A DNA stretch of 7,323 bases from Rhodospirillales bacterium (GTDB lineage: Bacteria; Pseudomonadota; Alphaproteobacteria; Rhodospirillales; Casp-alpha2), in assembly GCA_021775275.1 (NCBI GenBank), contig JAJFIE010000205.1:1-7323 (forward strand). The letters are read 5' to 3'. The notes under the pieces are model-generated. The model saw nothing but the letters and a program-made list of their open reading frames with translations, was not told the origin of the DNA and did no database searches. The position numbers and the translations under genes are program-made. Positions 1-6,621 of this stretch are shown here, piece after piece. Numbering within the stretch: position 1 is the first letter of the stretch; each line of letters opens with the position of its first letter.

Positions 1-46
1 GCAGGTGCAGTTCAGCTTTTGGCAGCCCTTCGATGAATGCTCTCAT
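1..46 (-). CDS. add: Adenosine deaminase family protein, N-terminal fragment
   Basis: Only the first 15 codons are inside the window; the gene runs leftwards past base 1. On the minus strand the ATG at 46-44 opens a peptide reading MRAFIEGLPKAELHL. This matches the N-terminal signature of adenosine/adenine deaminases (LPKxELHLH), where the two histidines bind the catalytic zinc; the first (H14) is visible and the second would be the next residues off the edge. The family hydrolytically deaminates adenosine or adenine in purine salvage, in the cytoplasm. An AGGAGA ribosome-binding site lies about 10 bases upstream of the ATG. The gene is divergent from the M15-like gene. The family call rests on this short motif, so adenosine versus adenine (or another amidohydrolase) cannot be decided here. 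Confidence 0.72.
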   Translation of the reverse strand, partial: MRAFIEGLPKAELHL

Positions 47-69
47 ACCGGTTATTCTCCTGATCCATG

Positions 70-75
70 TATAAT
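70..75 (+). promoter_or_regulatory. Candidate -10 box (TATAAT) for the M15-like/membrane protein unit
   Basis: A perfect TATAAT sits in the divergent gap between the deaminase start and the M15-like gene, with transcription expected to begin near base 82. No good -35 box is seen at the right distance (about 47-52 reads ACCGGT), so an activator might be needed or the match could be chance. The same bases on the minus strand give TATACA with TTGGAC 15 bases upstream, a possible overlapping promoter for the deaminase, though the spacing is short. Confidence 0.35.
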
Positions 76-126
76 GGGTTGGTTAGAGGTCCAACACCAA
101 AAGATTAATCATTGGGTTGCAGACGG

Positions 127-732
127 ATGAAACAGCCAAAATCAATGGAATCTCTCGAGAAACTCGGACGTGTCAGGCTTTCCAGATCCTTCTTTATGAG
201 AGATTTCCTCCACAGCGAAATTTCAAATTTCTATGGAATAGCCAACATCCCTGATGATCCTGATCTTGCAATTGCCGCCGGCTCAAAACTCTGCGAGGAA
301 CTTCTTGAACCCCTCAGCGATGTATTCGGCGGGATAAGCATCCGGTCGGCGTACAGGTCATGTGCGGTCAATGAATTCGGCAACAAACACGATCTCAATT
401 GCGCGACGAACGAAAAGAACTATGGCAGGCATATCTGGGACCGAAGAGACGAGAATGGCCACATGGGCGCGACCGCCTGCATTATCGTGCGATCATTTAT
501 TCCCGTGTTTGAGGATACGGGTGACTGGCAAGCTCTCGCCTGGTGGATCCATGACAATCTGCCGTATTCGGGGCTTCAGTTTTTCCCCAGGTATGCGGCG
601 TTTAATATCTCGTGGCATGAAGTTCCAAAAAGGACCATTCACAGCTATATTGACCCCAAAGGATGCCTGACCAAACCTGGCATGAGCAACCATGAGGGTT
701 CTCACAAAGCCCTGTATGGAGAGTTACCATGA
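127..732 (+). CDS. M15 peptidase-like protein, altered active site
   Basis: This is a conserved protein of unproven function, about 201 residues. I recognise an overall resemblance to the D-Ala-D-Ala carboxypeptidase-like M15 fold. Numbering from the TTG at 112: a DFLHSEI stretch (31-37), a helix with LLEPLSDVFGG (64-74), and SIRSAYRS (76-83), which matches the IRSGYRS strand of M15 enzymes. The usual SxHxxGxAxD zinc motif is replaced by GRHIWDRRD (105-113) and GHMGATAC (116-123), and a late WHEVP (168-172) could hold the last ligand. Metal binding and peptidase activity are therefore uncertain. No signal peptide or membrane segment is seen. The start is ambiguous: TTG at 112, ATG at 127 or ATG at 145, none with a strong ribosome-binding site; 145 gives the N-terminus most natural for the domain. 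The stop overlaps the next gene's ATG, implying translational coupling and a joint role. Confidence 0.72.
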   Translation: MKQPKSMESLEKLGRVRLSRSFFMRDFLHSEISNFYGIANIPDDPDLAIAAGSKLCEELLEPLSDVFGGISIRSAYRSCAVNEFGNKHDLNCATNEKNYGRHIWDRRDENGHMGATACIIVRSFIPVFEDTGDWQALAWWIHDNLPYSGLQFFPRYAAFNISWHEVPKRTIHSYIDPKGCLTKPGMSNHEGSHKALYGELP

Positions 733-1322
733 GCCTCTATGGAACAACGGCAAGATCTAAGCCGGCTGGCCCGAAACCTGTCTGGCCGTACTTTTTTCTG
801 TCCGTGTCCGCCATCGTTCTGGCGATCATGGCGTGCATCGTCTACTGGCCAAAGGACATGCCTTCCGAGGATGATCTTGTCATGACCGGTGGCAAGATGC
901 GGACCTTGATGATCCGCGATGATTTTTCCAATACGGGCGCTGGCGCCATGCTGCCGATCTTTACGTCGGTCTACCTGCGATTCAAGGACATTGAAGGTGA
1001 GTTTCGCTATCCATGGACGTTTCCGCAATATGGTCGCGTGCGCAATGATACGGCGGTTTACGCCGATATCTGGGTGGCAAAGGATGCCCTTGGCGGCGAT
1101 GACGCTCCGTTAATCTGGGCGCTCCGTGAAAATAACAGTTACAAGGGCGACGATGAGCAGACGATTGTTTTGTATGAGGATTTGGTGGAGAGCCAGAGAA
1201 AGAACGGCATTATCCTGATCAAGCTCTCAATGACCATGGCTGGCGTATCAATCATCTTCGCGCTCTTGGGGATCGTTGTCGGGCGGTGGAACCGGAAAAA
1301 ATTCCCGAACTATTATCCCTGA
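729..1322 (+). CDS. Small membrane protein with a two-helix topology, unknown function
   Basis: I do not recognise this 197-residue protein. It has a Pro/Lys-rich cytoplasmic start (1-19), a first membrane helix at about 20-39 (FFLSVSAIVLAIMACIV), a soluble, probably periplasmic middle (about 40-160) and a second membrane helix at about 166-185 followed by RWNRKK. The charges place both ends in the cytoplasm, with the middle domain outside. That domain is rich in acidic and aromatic residues and carries no cysteine pair or catalytic motif I can name. The ATG lies in an ATGA overlap with the M15-like gene, and GGAG at 718-721 is a good ribosome-binding site 7 bases upstream. The arrangement suggests co-expression with the upstream protein, but no function can be inferred safely. 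The stop lies 21 bases from the convergent kinase gene, with no clear terminator between. Confidence 0.78.
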   Translation: MSLYGTTARSKPAGPKPVWPYFFLSVSAIVLAIMACIVYWPKDMPSEDDLVMTGGKMRTLMIRDDFSNTGAGAMLPIFTSVYLRFKDIEGEFRYPWTFPQYGRVRNDTAVYADIWVAKDALGGDDAPLIWALRENNSYKGDDEQTIVLYEDLVESQRKNGIILIKLSMTMAGVSIIFALLGIVVGRWNRKKFPNYYP

Positions 1323-1343
1323 TCGTCAAGTCGGTCCTGAACC

Positions 1344-2663
1344 TCACCCTGAGGACGCGCCGACCGGCAGCGTAAAGAAAAAGGTCGAACCGTTTCCGGC
1401 CTCACTCTCGGCCCAGATTTCTCCGCCGTTTTTTTGCACCATGTCACGGCAGAGGATAAGGCCCAGGCCACTTCCTTTTTCCCCTTTGGTGCCGTTTGTG
1501 GTTGCCCCTTTATCCAACACGAAGAGGGTTTTCAGCCGTTCCGGCGGAATACCGATACCTGTATCGTGAATGCTGACGGTGAACACATTCCCGTTTTGCT
1601 CGCCAGAAATGGTGACCAATCCGTTTTCCGGTGTGAACTTGACTGCGTTGTTGGTGAGATTCCGGATAGTCGTATCCACCATATTCAGATCACCGTACCC
1701 GTGCATTCCTTCAGGAACCTCATTTCGCACCGATACGGATTTCTGCTGCCCGACAGGCGACAGCAGCTCTATCGTGCGTTCGGCCAGTTCGTGCAGATCC
1801 ACGATGCAGGGTTGAAAGGCCACTTGATCCATTTGGAGACGCGCCCACTCCAGAAGGTTTTCCAACAGGGAACTGACGATTCTGATGTTGCTGCTCATGC
1901 CCGTGATGTACTCGAACAGGTCTTCGCGGGTCATGGATTCACCCATCAGATCAATCATTTCTCCGAGGGTCAGAAGCGATGTAAGCGGGCTGCGGAGGTC
2001 GTGTCCGATGATGGAAAAGAGTTTGGTTTTTTCTTCGTTGAGAACTTCAAGCTGGTCCTTGGTGTGCACGACCTCAGCCAACGCATTTTCCAGTTCGCTC
2101 CGCATGAGATCAAGTTGTTCAACCATGTGCGCGCTCTGGCTGGCCTGCTCCTCAAGCGTCTGATTGGAATGTCGAAGCTCAAATATCCGCTGAATAAGAT
2201 CATCGGCATTGTTCCGGGCGGCGTCCCGGGTCGCGTTTTCGGCAACAACACATCGAATGGTGCGGTCGAGCAAACGAGGGGTCAGCTCAGCCCAGGAAAT
2301 ATAATCCTTCGCACCCAGATTTTCTGCTTCCTCCGATCGTATGCGGGAAAATTCGTCTGCTATCATCAGGGCGGGTGGCGACATTTCTTCCGATGACAGG
2401 CTCCAGATCAACTCGATACCCACTTCATCGCCAACATCTTCGGCAACAATGATCAGATCAATTTTTTCGAGGGAAAGAAGATCGTGTGCTGCGGAAAAAT
2501 TCCTGGCCCAGAACATGGGCGGATATCCGGCCTCAACAAGCAGGTGCTGCATCTGTTCGGATTTCCTGTTTGACTGTTCAACAAAGAGAACATGAAGCGA
2601 CGATACACTTGTCGCAGCACGATTTTCTGCGCCTGAGTCAACTGTTGTAAGAAAGTCGTTCAT
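1344..2663 (-). CDS. Cytoplasmic sensor histidine kinase with degenerate N-terminal receiver domain
   Basis: This 439-residue protein has no membrane segment. Residues about 23-138 have receiver-like order (HVLFVEQSN, IDLIIVAED, ALMIADEF, GAKDYISW), but the acidic pair is E29-Q30, the phospho-acceptor position is A74, the Thr/Ser switch is A102 and the conserved Lys is W124. It cannot be phosphorylated in the usual way. Residues about 145-215 look like a coiled-coil linker. The HisKA domain follows, with FSIIGHDLRSPL and phospho-acceptor H221, then a HATPase domain with N-box N335/N338/N339, G1 box DTGIG (367-371) and G2 box GSGLGL (397-402). The kinase core appears fully intact. AAGGA just upstream of the ATG is the ribosome-binding site. 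No partner response regulator gene is in the window. It diverges from a PilZ gene, which hints at a link to c-di-GMP signalling, though nothing shows this directly. Confidence 0.93.
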   Translation of the reverse strand: MNDFLTTVDSGAENRAATSVSSLHVLFVEQSNRKSEQMQHLLVEAGYPPMFWARNFSAAHDLLSLEKIDLIIVAEDVGDEVGIELIWSLSSEEMSPPALMIADEFSRIRSEEAENLGAKDYISWAELTPRLLDRTIRCVVAENATRDAARNNADDLIQRIFELRHSNQTLEEQASQSAHMVEQLDLMRSELENALAEVVHTKDQLEVLNEEKTKLFSIIGHDLRSPLTSLLTLGEMIDLMGESMTREDLFEYITGMSSNIRIVSSLLENLLEWARLQMDQVAFQPCIVDLHELAERTIELLSPVGQQKSVSVRNEVPEGMHGYGDLNMVDTTIRNLTNNAVKFTPENGLVTISGEQNGNVFTVSIHDTGIGIPPERLKTLFVLDKGATTNGTKGEKGSGLGLILCRDMVQKNGGEIWAESEAGNGSTFFFTLPVGASSG

Positions 2664-2700
2664 GTTTCCTTATTTCGTTCCGCAACTTTCCCCAAACGTA

Positions 2701-2729
2701 CATATATGATGCGTGCGCAGGGCCGACAA
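2701..2729 (-). promoter_or_regulatory. Candidate promoter for the histidine kinase gene
   Basis: On the minus strand TTGTCG (2729-2724) and TATATG (2706-2701) are separated by 17 bases, each matching four of six consensus positions. Transcription would begin near 2694 and give a leader of about 30 bases that includes the AAGGA ribosome-binding site. This is read by eye, with no experimental support. Confidence 0.38.
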
Positions 2730-2759
2730 CACATGCCGCCGCCATATTTGCACTGCCGG

Positions 2760-2789
2760 TTGTCCCGCCAGGAGCCGAAGGAGTATTAT
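2760..2789 (+). promoter_or_regulatory. Candidate promoter for the PilZ gene
   Basis: TTGTCC (2760-2765) and TATTAT (2784-2789) are separated by 18 bases; the -10 matches five of six consensus positions. Predicted transcription starts near 2796, giving a leader of about 47 bases that contains an inverted repeat and the GGAG ribosome-binding site. This promoter and the kinase promoter are divergent and do not overlap. Confidence 0.42.
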
Positions 2790-2803
2790 ACAGGATTCGC
2801 CAT

Positions 2804-2821
2804 GGACAAGGGGAATTGTCC
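2804..2821. repeat. Inverted repeat GGACAA-N6-TTGTCC upstream of the PilZ gene
   Basis: A perfect 6-base inverted repeat with a 6-base GGGGAA spacer lies between the candidate promoter and the PilZ start. It is directly followed by the palindrome CCATATGG (2821-2828) and then GGAG (2832-2835). It could be a weak RNA hairpin in the leader, or a dimeric operator just downstream of the transcription start. Short perfect repeats also arise by chance. Confidence 0.35.
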
Positions 2822-2842
2822 CATATGGACCGGAGCAAGTAG

Positions 2843-3184
2843 TTGAGCGATATTTCTGAATCTTCGGAACGGCGTCAGTTCGAACGCTACCCCCTGATGT
2901 TGGGCGCCTTGGTCTCGCTGCCCAAAGGGCGTTATGATGCGGTCCTGATCGACATATCGGCAGGGGGCGCCAAGTTTCAGCTCAAGGAAATGCCATTCAT
3001 TGCGCCCGAAATCGGGGTCTCGATTTCGATCACAATACAGCCGTTTGGCGGATTCTTCGGGGATATCATGTGGGTGGATGATGATTTCATTGGTATGAAG
3101 TTCGATGAAAATCACAAGGCCATGGCGAGTCTGGTCCATGAAATGGTTGCGCAATCACGACCAAATACACCCGTTCCTGAATAA
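2843..3184 (+). CDS. Single-domain PilZ protein, likely c-di-GMP receptor
   Basis: This 113-residue protein is essentially one PilZ domain. It shows both ligand-binding motifs: RxxxR at R11-R15 (RQFER) and D/NxSxxG at 37-42 (DISAGG), followed by the expected beta-strand pattern to about residue 90. PilZ domains bind cyclic di-GMP and then alter a partner; stand-alone forms often act on motility, flagellar or polysaccharide machinery. The start is TTG, decided by two facts: the codon just before it is an in-frame TAG (2840-2842), and the next in-frame ATG (codon 20) would delete the RxxxR motif. GGAG at 2832-2835 is well placed, 7 bases upstream. The gene is divergent from the histidine kinase and converges on prmA with 14 bases between the stops. 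No effector partner is nearby, so the regulated process is unknown. Confidence 0.93.
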   Translation: MSDISESSERRQFERYPLMLGALVSLPKGRYDAVLIDISAGGAKFQLKEMPFIAPEIGVSISITIQPFGGFFGDIMWVDDDFIGMKFDENHKAMASLVHEMVAQSRPNTPVPE

Positions 3185-3198
3185 TATTTAAGCCCGGC

Positions 3199-4098
3199 TC
3201 ACCGCCTCTCCATCACCAGCGTGGACCAGCCTTTGATAATGGTGTGGCGCAGCAGATGGAAGCCCACCAGCCTGTGGACTCTAGACATCCAGGCGGCATC
3301 CCGTTCCACCACACCGGATATGATGGCGACGCCACCGGGCGCAATGACGTGGCTCAGGTCGTTCGCCAGTTTCGCCAGTGGCCGCGCCAGAATATTGGCT
3401 GTCACCAGATCATAAGGCCCGCCGCGCAGAATATCGCGGTGCTTGTAGCCATCGCTTTCCACAGCGCGAACCAGTTTTGCCACCTGATTTCGCCGTGCGT
3501 TGGCCCGGGTAACGACCACAGATTCCAGATCGATATCTGATGCCAGAACAGGCACCCTCCACGTTTTCGCCATGGCCAGGGTGAGAATACCTGATCCGCA
3601 TCCGACATCGAGAGGACGGACAAACCGGTATTTTCGCGCCAATCGATCCAGCGCCAGCAGACAGCCGCCGGTTGTCGGGTGTTCGCCCGACCCGAACGCC
3701 GTTCCCGCATCAAGCTGTAGCGGGACGGCGCCTCCCGGCACGGGGCCACCGAAATGTGATCCGTGAACAAAATACCGACCATGGCGAACAGGTGGGAAGG
3801 ACGCCAGGTTTTCCGCCAGCCAGTTGATGGGCGGTCGCAGATCATAGATAAAAGCAGGGACGTCCAAGCCTAAATCACGTGCCAACGCCCGGGCTCCACG
3901 CTCAACGGCGTCCCGATCAGGCTCAACGTCGGTCAACCCTTCAATGCGCCACAGAGTATCCGTGACCCCAGTAACGGCAGAAACCGCACCGCAATAGCGC
4001 CGCAGGTATTCTTCAAACGGATCGACGCTGTGTTCCGGAACACGGCAGGCAATCTGCCACAGGAAACCGTTTCCCCAGGTCAGCGAAGAAGGGGCCAC
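3199..4098 (-). CDS. prmA: Ribosomal protein L11 methyltransferase
   Basis: PrmA uses S-adenosylmethionine to methylate amino groups of ribosomal protein L11 in the cytoplasm. The 299 residues fit the family's usual length. An N-terminal substrate-recognition region (about 1-100) precedes the catalytic domain, with the family-diagnostic GTAFGSGEHPTT (132-143), the SAM-binding loop LDVGCGSG (163-170), the acidic SDID after the second strand (187-190) and NILARPL (235-241). The start is GTG at 4098-4096, two bases after the uvrD stop, and a GAGGAAG ribosome-binding site lies in the last uvrD codons. This tight spacing indicates co-transcription and probable translational coupling with uvrD. All expected motifs are present and nothing looks degraded. 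Confidence 0.96.
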   Translation of the reverse strand: MAPSSLTWGNGFLWQIACRVPEHSVDPFEEYLRRYCGAVSAVTGVTDTLWRIEGLTDVEPDRDAVERGARALARDLGLDVPAFIYDLRPPINWLAENLASFPPVRHGRYFVHGSHFGGPVPGGAVPLQLDAGTAFGSGEHPTTGGCLLALDRLARKYRFVRPLDVGCGSGILTLAMAKTWRVPVLASDIDLESVVVTRANARRNQVAKLVRAVESDGYKHRDILRGGPYDLVTANILARPLAKLANDLSHVIAPGGVAIISGVVERDAAWMSRVHRLVGFHLLRHTIIKGWSTLVMERR

Positions 4099-4100
4099 GG

Positions 4101-6401
4101 TCAGGCTTCCTCGACGAAGCTGTCCATGACTTTTTTAGTCCCGGCTTTTTCAAAGGAAATTTCCAGCTTGTTGCCATCAACAATCAGAACTCGGCCATAC
4201 CCGAATTTTTGATGGAAGATACGCTCGCCAACACCAAATTTTCTTGATGCTGTTCCACTTGCCCCGTTTGCCTGTCCCCCGGTTTGCCATGGCGCCGCAT
4301 CTTGCAATTTCTCCCGATAGGCCCCGCGCCGTCTGCCGCCGAAGGAATGGCCTTCGTCGGGATCGTAGCTGGAAACACCGCCACCACGATTTCCGCCATA
4401 TAAACCTGGCTGAGACTCGACGGCGACGTTTTCCGGTGGCAACTCATCGATAAATCTGGACGGGATGGCGCTTTGCCACTGATTGTAGACCCGGCGGTTG
4501 GCGGCAAAACTGATGATGGCGCGTTCCCGTGCCCGGGTCAGGCCCACATAAGCGAGACGGCGCTCCTCTTCCAGTCCTGCTGTGCCGCTTTCATCCATAG
4601 CCCGTTGGTGGGGGAACAAGCCTTCTTCCCATCCGGGCAGGAACACGGTGTTGAATTCCAGTCCCTTCGCGCCGTGCAGTGTCATCAGGGTCACCTTGTC
4701 TTCATCGCCCTTGTCTTCATTTTCCATGACCAGGCTTACATGTTCGAGAAACCCGGTGAGGTTTTCATAATCTTCCAGCGCAGCGATGAGTTCTTTCAGG
4801 TTATCGAGGCGGCCCACCGCATCGGGTGAACGATCTCCCCGGGCCTTGTCCCGCCACATGGCCGTATATCCGGACTCGTCAAGCACCAGTTCCGCCAGTG
4901 CAGGGTGCCCCATACCGGACAACAGGCTACGCCAGCGATCAAAATCGGCCATGACGGCGGCCAGTGTGCTGCGCGCCTTGGCTTTCATTTCATCGGTTTC
5001 GATCAGATGCCTGATGGCGACGGTCAGCGATATGTTTTGCGCACGGGCATACTGGTGGACTGTGCGCATGGTGGCTTGCCCGATGCCCCGTTTTGGTAAA
5101 TTGACGATGCGTTCAAACGCCAGATCATCATCCGGCTGTGCGATCACCCTTAAGTACGCCACAGCATCGCGAATTTCCTGTCGTTCATAGAACCGCAGGC
5201 CGCCGATGACCCGGTATGGCAATGCCAATGTAACCAGGCGGTCCTCGAACTCACGGGTCTGGAACCCGGCGCGCACCAGGACGGCCATGTCGTTCAGCGC
5301 CCGCCCTGTGCCGTGCATGTTCTCGATCTCACCGCCCACGAACCGGGCTTCTTCTTCACCGTCCCAGACGCCCCGGATGCGGATTTTTTCGCCTTCGTTT
5401 ATGTCGGTCCATAGCGTTTTGCCCAGGCGGCCCTCGTTGTGTCGGATCAATCCGGAAGCCGCCGCCAGAATGTGCGGGGTTGAGCGGTAATTCCGCTCCA
5501 GTCGAACAACCGCTGCACCGGGGAAATCGCTCTCGAAACGGAGAATGTTGCCCACTTCTGCGCCGCGCCATGAATAGATCGACTGATCATCATCGCCAAC
5601 GCAACAGATATTCCGGTGAGTTTGGGCGAGCAATCGTAACCACAGATACTGCGCGACGTTGGTGTCCTGATACTCATCAACCAGGATGTAGCGGAATTTA
5701 TCCTGATATTTGGCCAGGACGTCCGGGTTTTCCTGAAAGATCGTCAGGTTGTGCAGAAGAAGGTCGCCAAAATCCGCCGCATTCAGCGTGCGCAGGCGAT
5801 TCTGATAATCCCGATAGATTTCCACGGCCTTGCCGTCGGCGGCATCACTGCCCTCGACATCCGATACTTTGTCCGGTGTCAGGCCCCGGTCTTTCCAGCG
5901 TTGCAGGATTCCGGCCATGGTTCTGGCAGGCCAACGCTTGTCATCGACCTCATGGGCTTCCAGCAGTTGCTTTACCAGCCGGATTTGATCGTCCGTATCA
6001 ATGATAGAGAACGTGGATTTAAGCCCGACAGCCTCGGCATGAGAGCGCAAAACACGTGCGCCGAGGGCGTGAAAAGTACCGACCCACCAACCCTCGATTT
6101 CATGGCCTAAAAGCATGTCGACACGCTCGCGCATTTCCCGTGCCGCTTTGTTGGTGAAGGTAACCGCCAGCATTTCCCAGGGCCGTGCCTTGCCAAGCAG
6201 CAACAGATGCGCCAGCCGTGTGGTCAGCACACGGGTCTTGCCCGTCCCCGCCCCGGCGAGCACCAGCACCGGACCGTCCATCTGTTCGACAGCCGTCCGC
6301 TGGGATTCGTTCAGAGTCTCCAGATAGCGCGCAGGCGCGGCAGCAGGCGGCGTATCCGGCGGTGGTGTAAAATCGGTTTCGGGAAACAGAGAATCGGTCA
6401 T
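4101..6401 (-). CDS. uvrD: ATP-dependent DNA helicase UvrD/PcrA, superfamily 1A
   Basis: This 766-residue 3'-to-5' DNA helicase has every SF1A motif in order: Q motif LNESQRTAVEQ (30-40), Walker A GAGTGKT (50-56), Walker B VDEYQD (241-246), motif III VGDDDQSIYSWRGA (268-281), motif IV LERNYRS (301-307), motif V TLHGAKGLEF (574-583) and motif VI YVGLTRARER (618-627). After a Gly-rich linker (about 655-719) comes the C-terminal Tudor-like module, KFGVGERIFHQKFGYGRV (721-738), which in UvrD/PcrA binds RNA polymerase. Known roles are nucleotide excision repair, mismatch repair and removal of recombinase or stalled polymerase. The C-terminal module and the close match to PcrA/UvrD argue against Rep. 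The ATG has no clear Shine-Dalgarno sequence (ATATATCCTGCC precedes it). It is first in an operon with prmA. Confidence 0.96.
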   Translation of the reverse strand: MTDSLFPETDFTPPPDTPPAAAPARYLETLNESQRTAVEQMDGPVLVLAGAGTGKTRVLTTRLAHLLLLGKARPWEMLAVTFTNKAAREMRERVDMLLGHEIEGWWVGTFHALGARVLRSHAEAVGLKSTFSIIDTDDQIRLVKQLLEAHEVDDKRWPARTMAGILQRWKDRGLTPDKVSDVEGSDAADGKAVEIYRDYQNRLRTLNAADFGDLLLHNLTIFQENPDVLAKYQDKFRYILVDEYQDTNVAQYLWLRLLAQTHRNICCVGDDDQSIYSWRGAEVGNILRFESDFPGAAVVRLERNYRSTPHILAAASGLIRHNEGRLGKTLWTDINEGEKIRIRGVWDGEEEARFVGGEIENMHGTGRALNDMAVLVRAGFQTREFEDRLVTLALPYRVIGGLRFYERQEIRDAVAYLRVIAQPDDDLAFERIVNLPKRGIGQATMRTVHQYARAQNISLTVAIRHLIETDEMKAKARSTLAAVMADFDRWRSLLSGMGHPALAELVLDESGYTAMWRDKARGDRSPDAVGRLDNLKELIAALEDYENLTGFLEHVSLVMENEDKGDEDKVTLMTLHGAKGLEFNTVFLPGWEEGLFPHQRAMDESGTAGLEEERRLAYVGLTRARERAIISFAANRRVYNQWQSAIPSRFIDELPPENVAVESQPGLYGGNRGGGVSSYDPDEGHSFGGRRRGAYREKLQDAAPWQTGGQANGASGTASRKFGVGERIFHQKFGYGRVLIVDGNKLEISFEKAGTKKVMDSFVEEA

Positions 6402-6507
6402 GGCAGGATATATATCACGTCATCCCCGGCGTGTCTGGCCGGTAGGAGCCTCTATTTAGTTTCATTCTATGACCAAGCGGAAACAACAAGAGAAAAATGT
6501 AAAATTG

Positions 6508-6537
6508 GTGACAAAATATCTTGCTCTGTGATAGGCT
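6508..6537 (+). promoter_or_regulatory. Weak candidate promoter for the NYN gene
   Basis: GTGACA (6508-6513) resembles a -35 box, and TAGGCT (6532-6537), 18 bases on, keeps only the T1, A2 and T6 positions of the -10. If used, transcription would begin near 6544 and the mRNA would have a leader of about 97 bases with the palindrome and hairpin inside it. The -10 match is weak. Confidence 0.22.
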
Positions 6538-6584
6538 ATGTGCGATTAAACATTCACTCCGTTGCGTCCATCTATGTGATACAG

Positions 6585-6595
6585 GCCGTAACGGC
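6585..6595. repeat. Perfect 11-base palindrome GCCGTAACGGC
   Basis: Five-base arms GCCGT and ACGGC flank a single A. With a one-base centre it suits a DNA operator better than an RNA hairpin. It lies 45 bases before the NYN start codon, where a repressor could act. No regulator gene is visible in the window. Confidence 0.3.
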
Positions 6596-6599
6596 ATAT

Positions 6600-6621
6600 A
6601 AGGGCTCCTGCGGGAGCCCTT
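6600..6621 (+). promoter_or_regulatory. Strong GC-rich hairpin just upstream of the NYN gene
   Basis: AGGGCTCC (6601-6608) pairs perfectly with GGAGCCCT (6613-6620) around a TGCG tetraloop, and A6600 pairs with T6621, giving a 9-base-pair stem. What follows is TGCTATTTGT, not a clean T run, so it is at best a poor intrinsic terminator. It ends 9 bases before the AGGGGG ribosome-binding site (6631-6636), so a role in the leader (attenuation, mRNA stability or translation control) is possible. The structure is clear; the function is inferred. Confidence 0.5.

Noticed and set aside
1323..1343. Terminator between the convergent membrane-protein and kinase genes
   Set aside because: The 21-base gap holds no inverted repeat or T run; the same is true of the 14-base gap at 3185-3198.
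1434..2396. A 320-codon plus-strand open frame
   Set aside because: It lies wholly antisense to the histidine kinase, whose domains and motifs are unmistakable. The translation has no recognisable domain and no ribosome-binding site, so it is a shadow frame.
5480..6110. Long plus-strand open frames opposite uvrD
   Set aside because: They are antisense to conserved helicase motifs and read as low-complexity Arg/Pro/His-rich peptides, as expected from the reverse of GC-rich coding sequence.
6600..6621. Hairpin as a standard intrinsic terminator
   Set aside because: The stem is strong, but the downstream bases TGCTATTTGT do not form a T tract, and no plus-strand gene upstream needs termination here.
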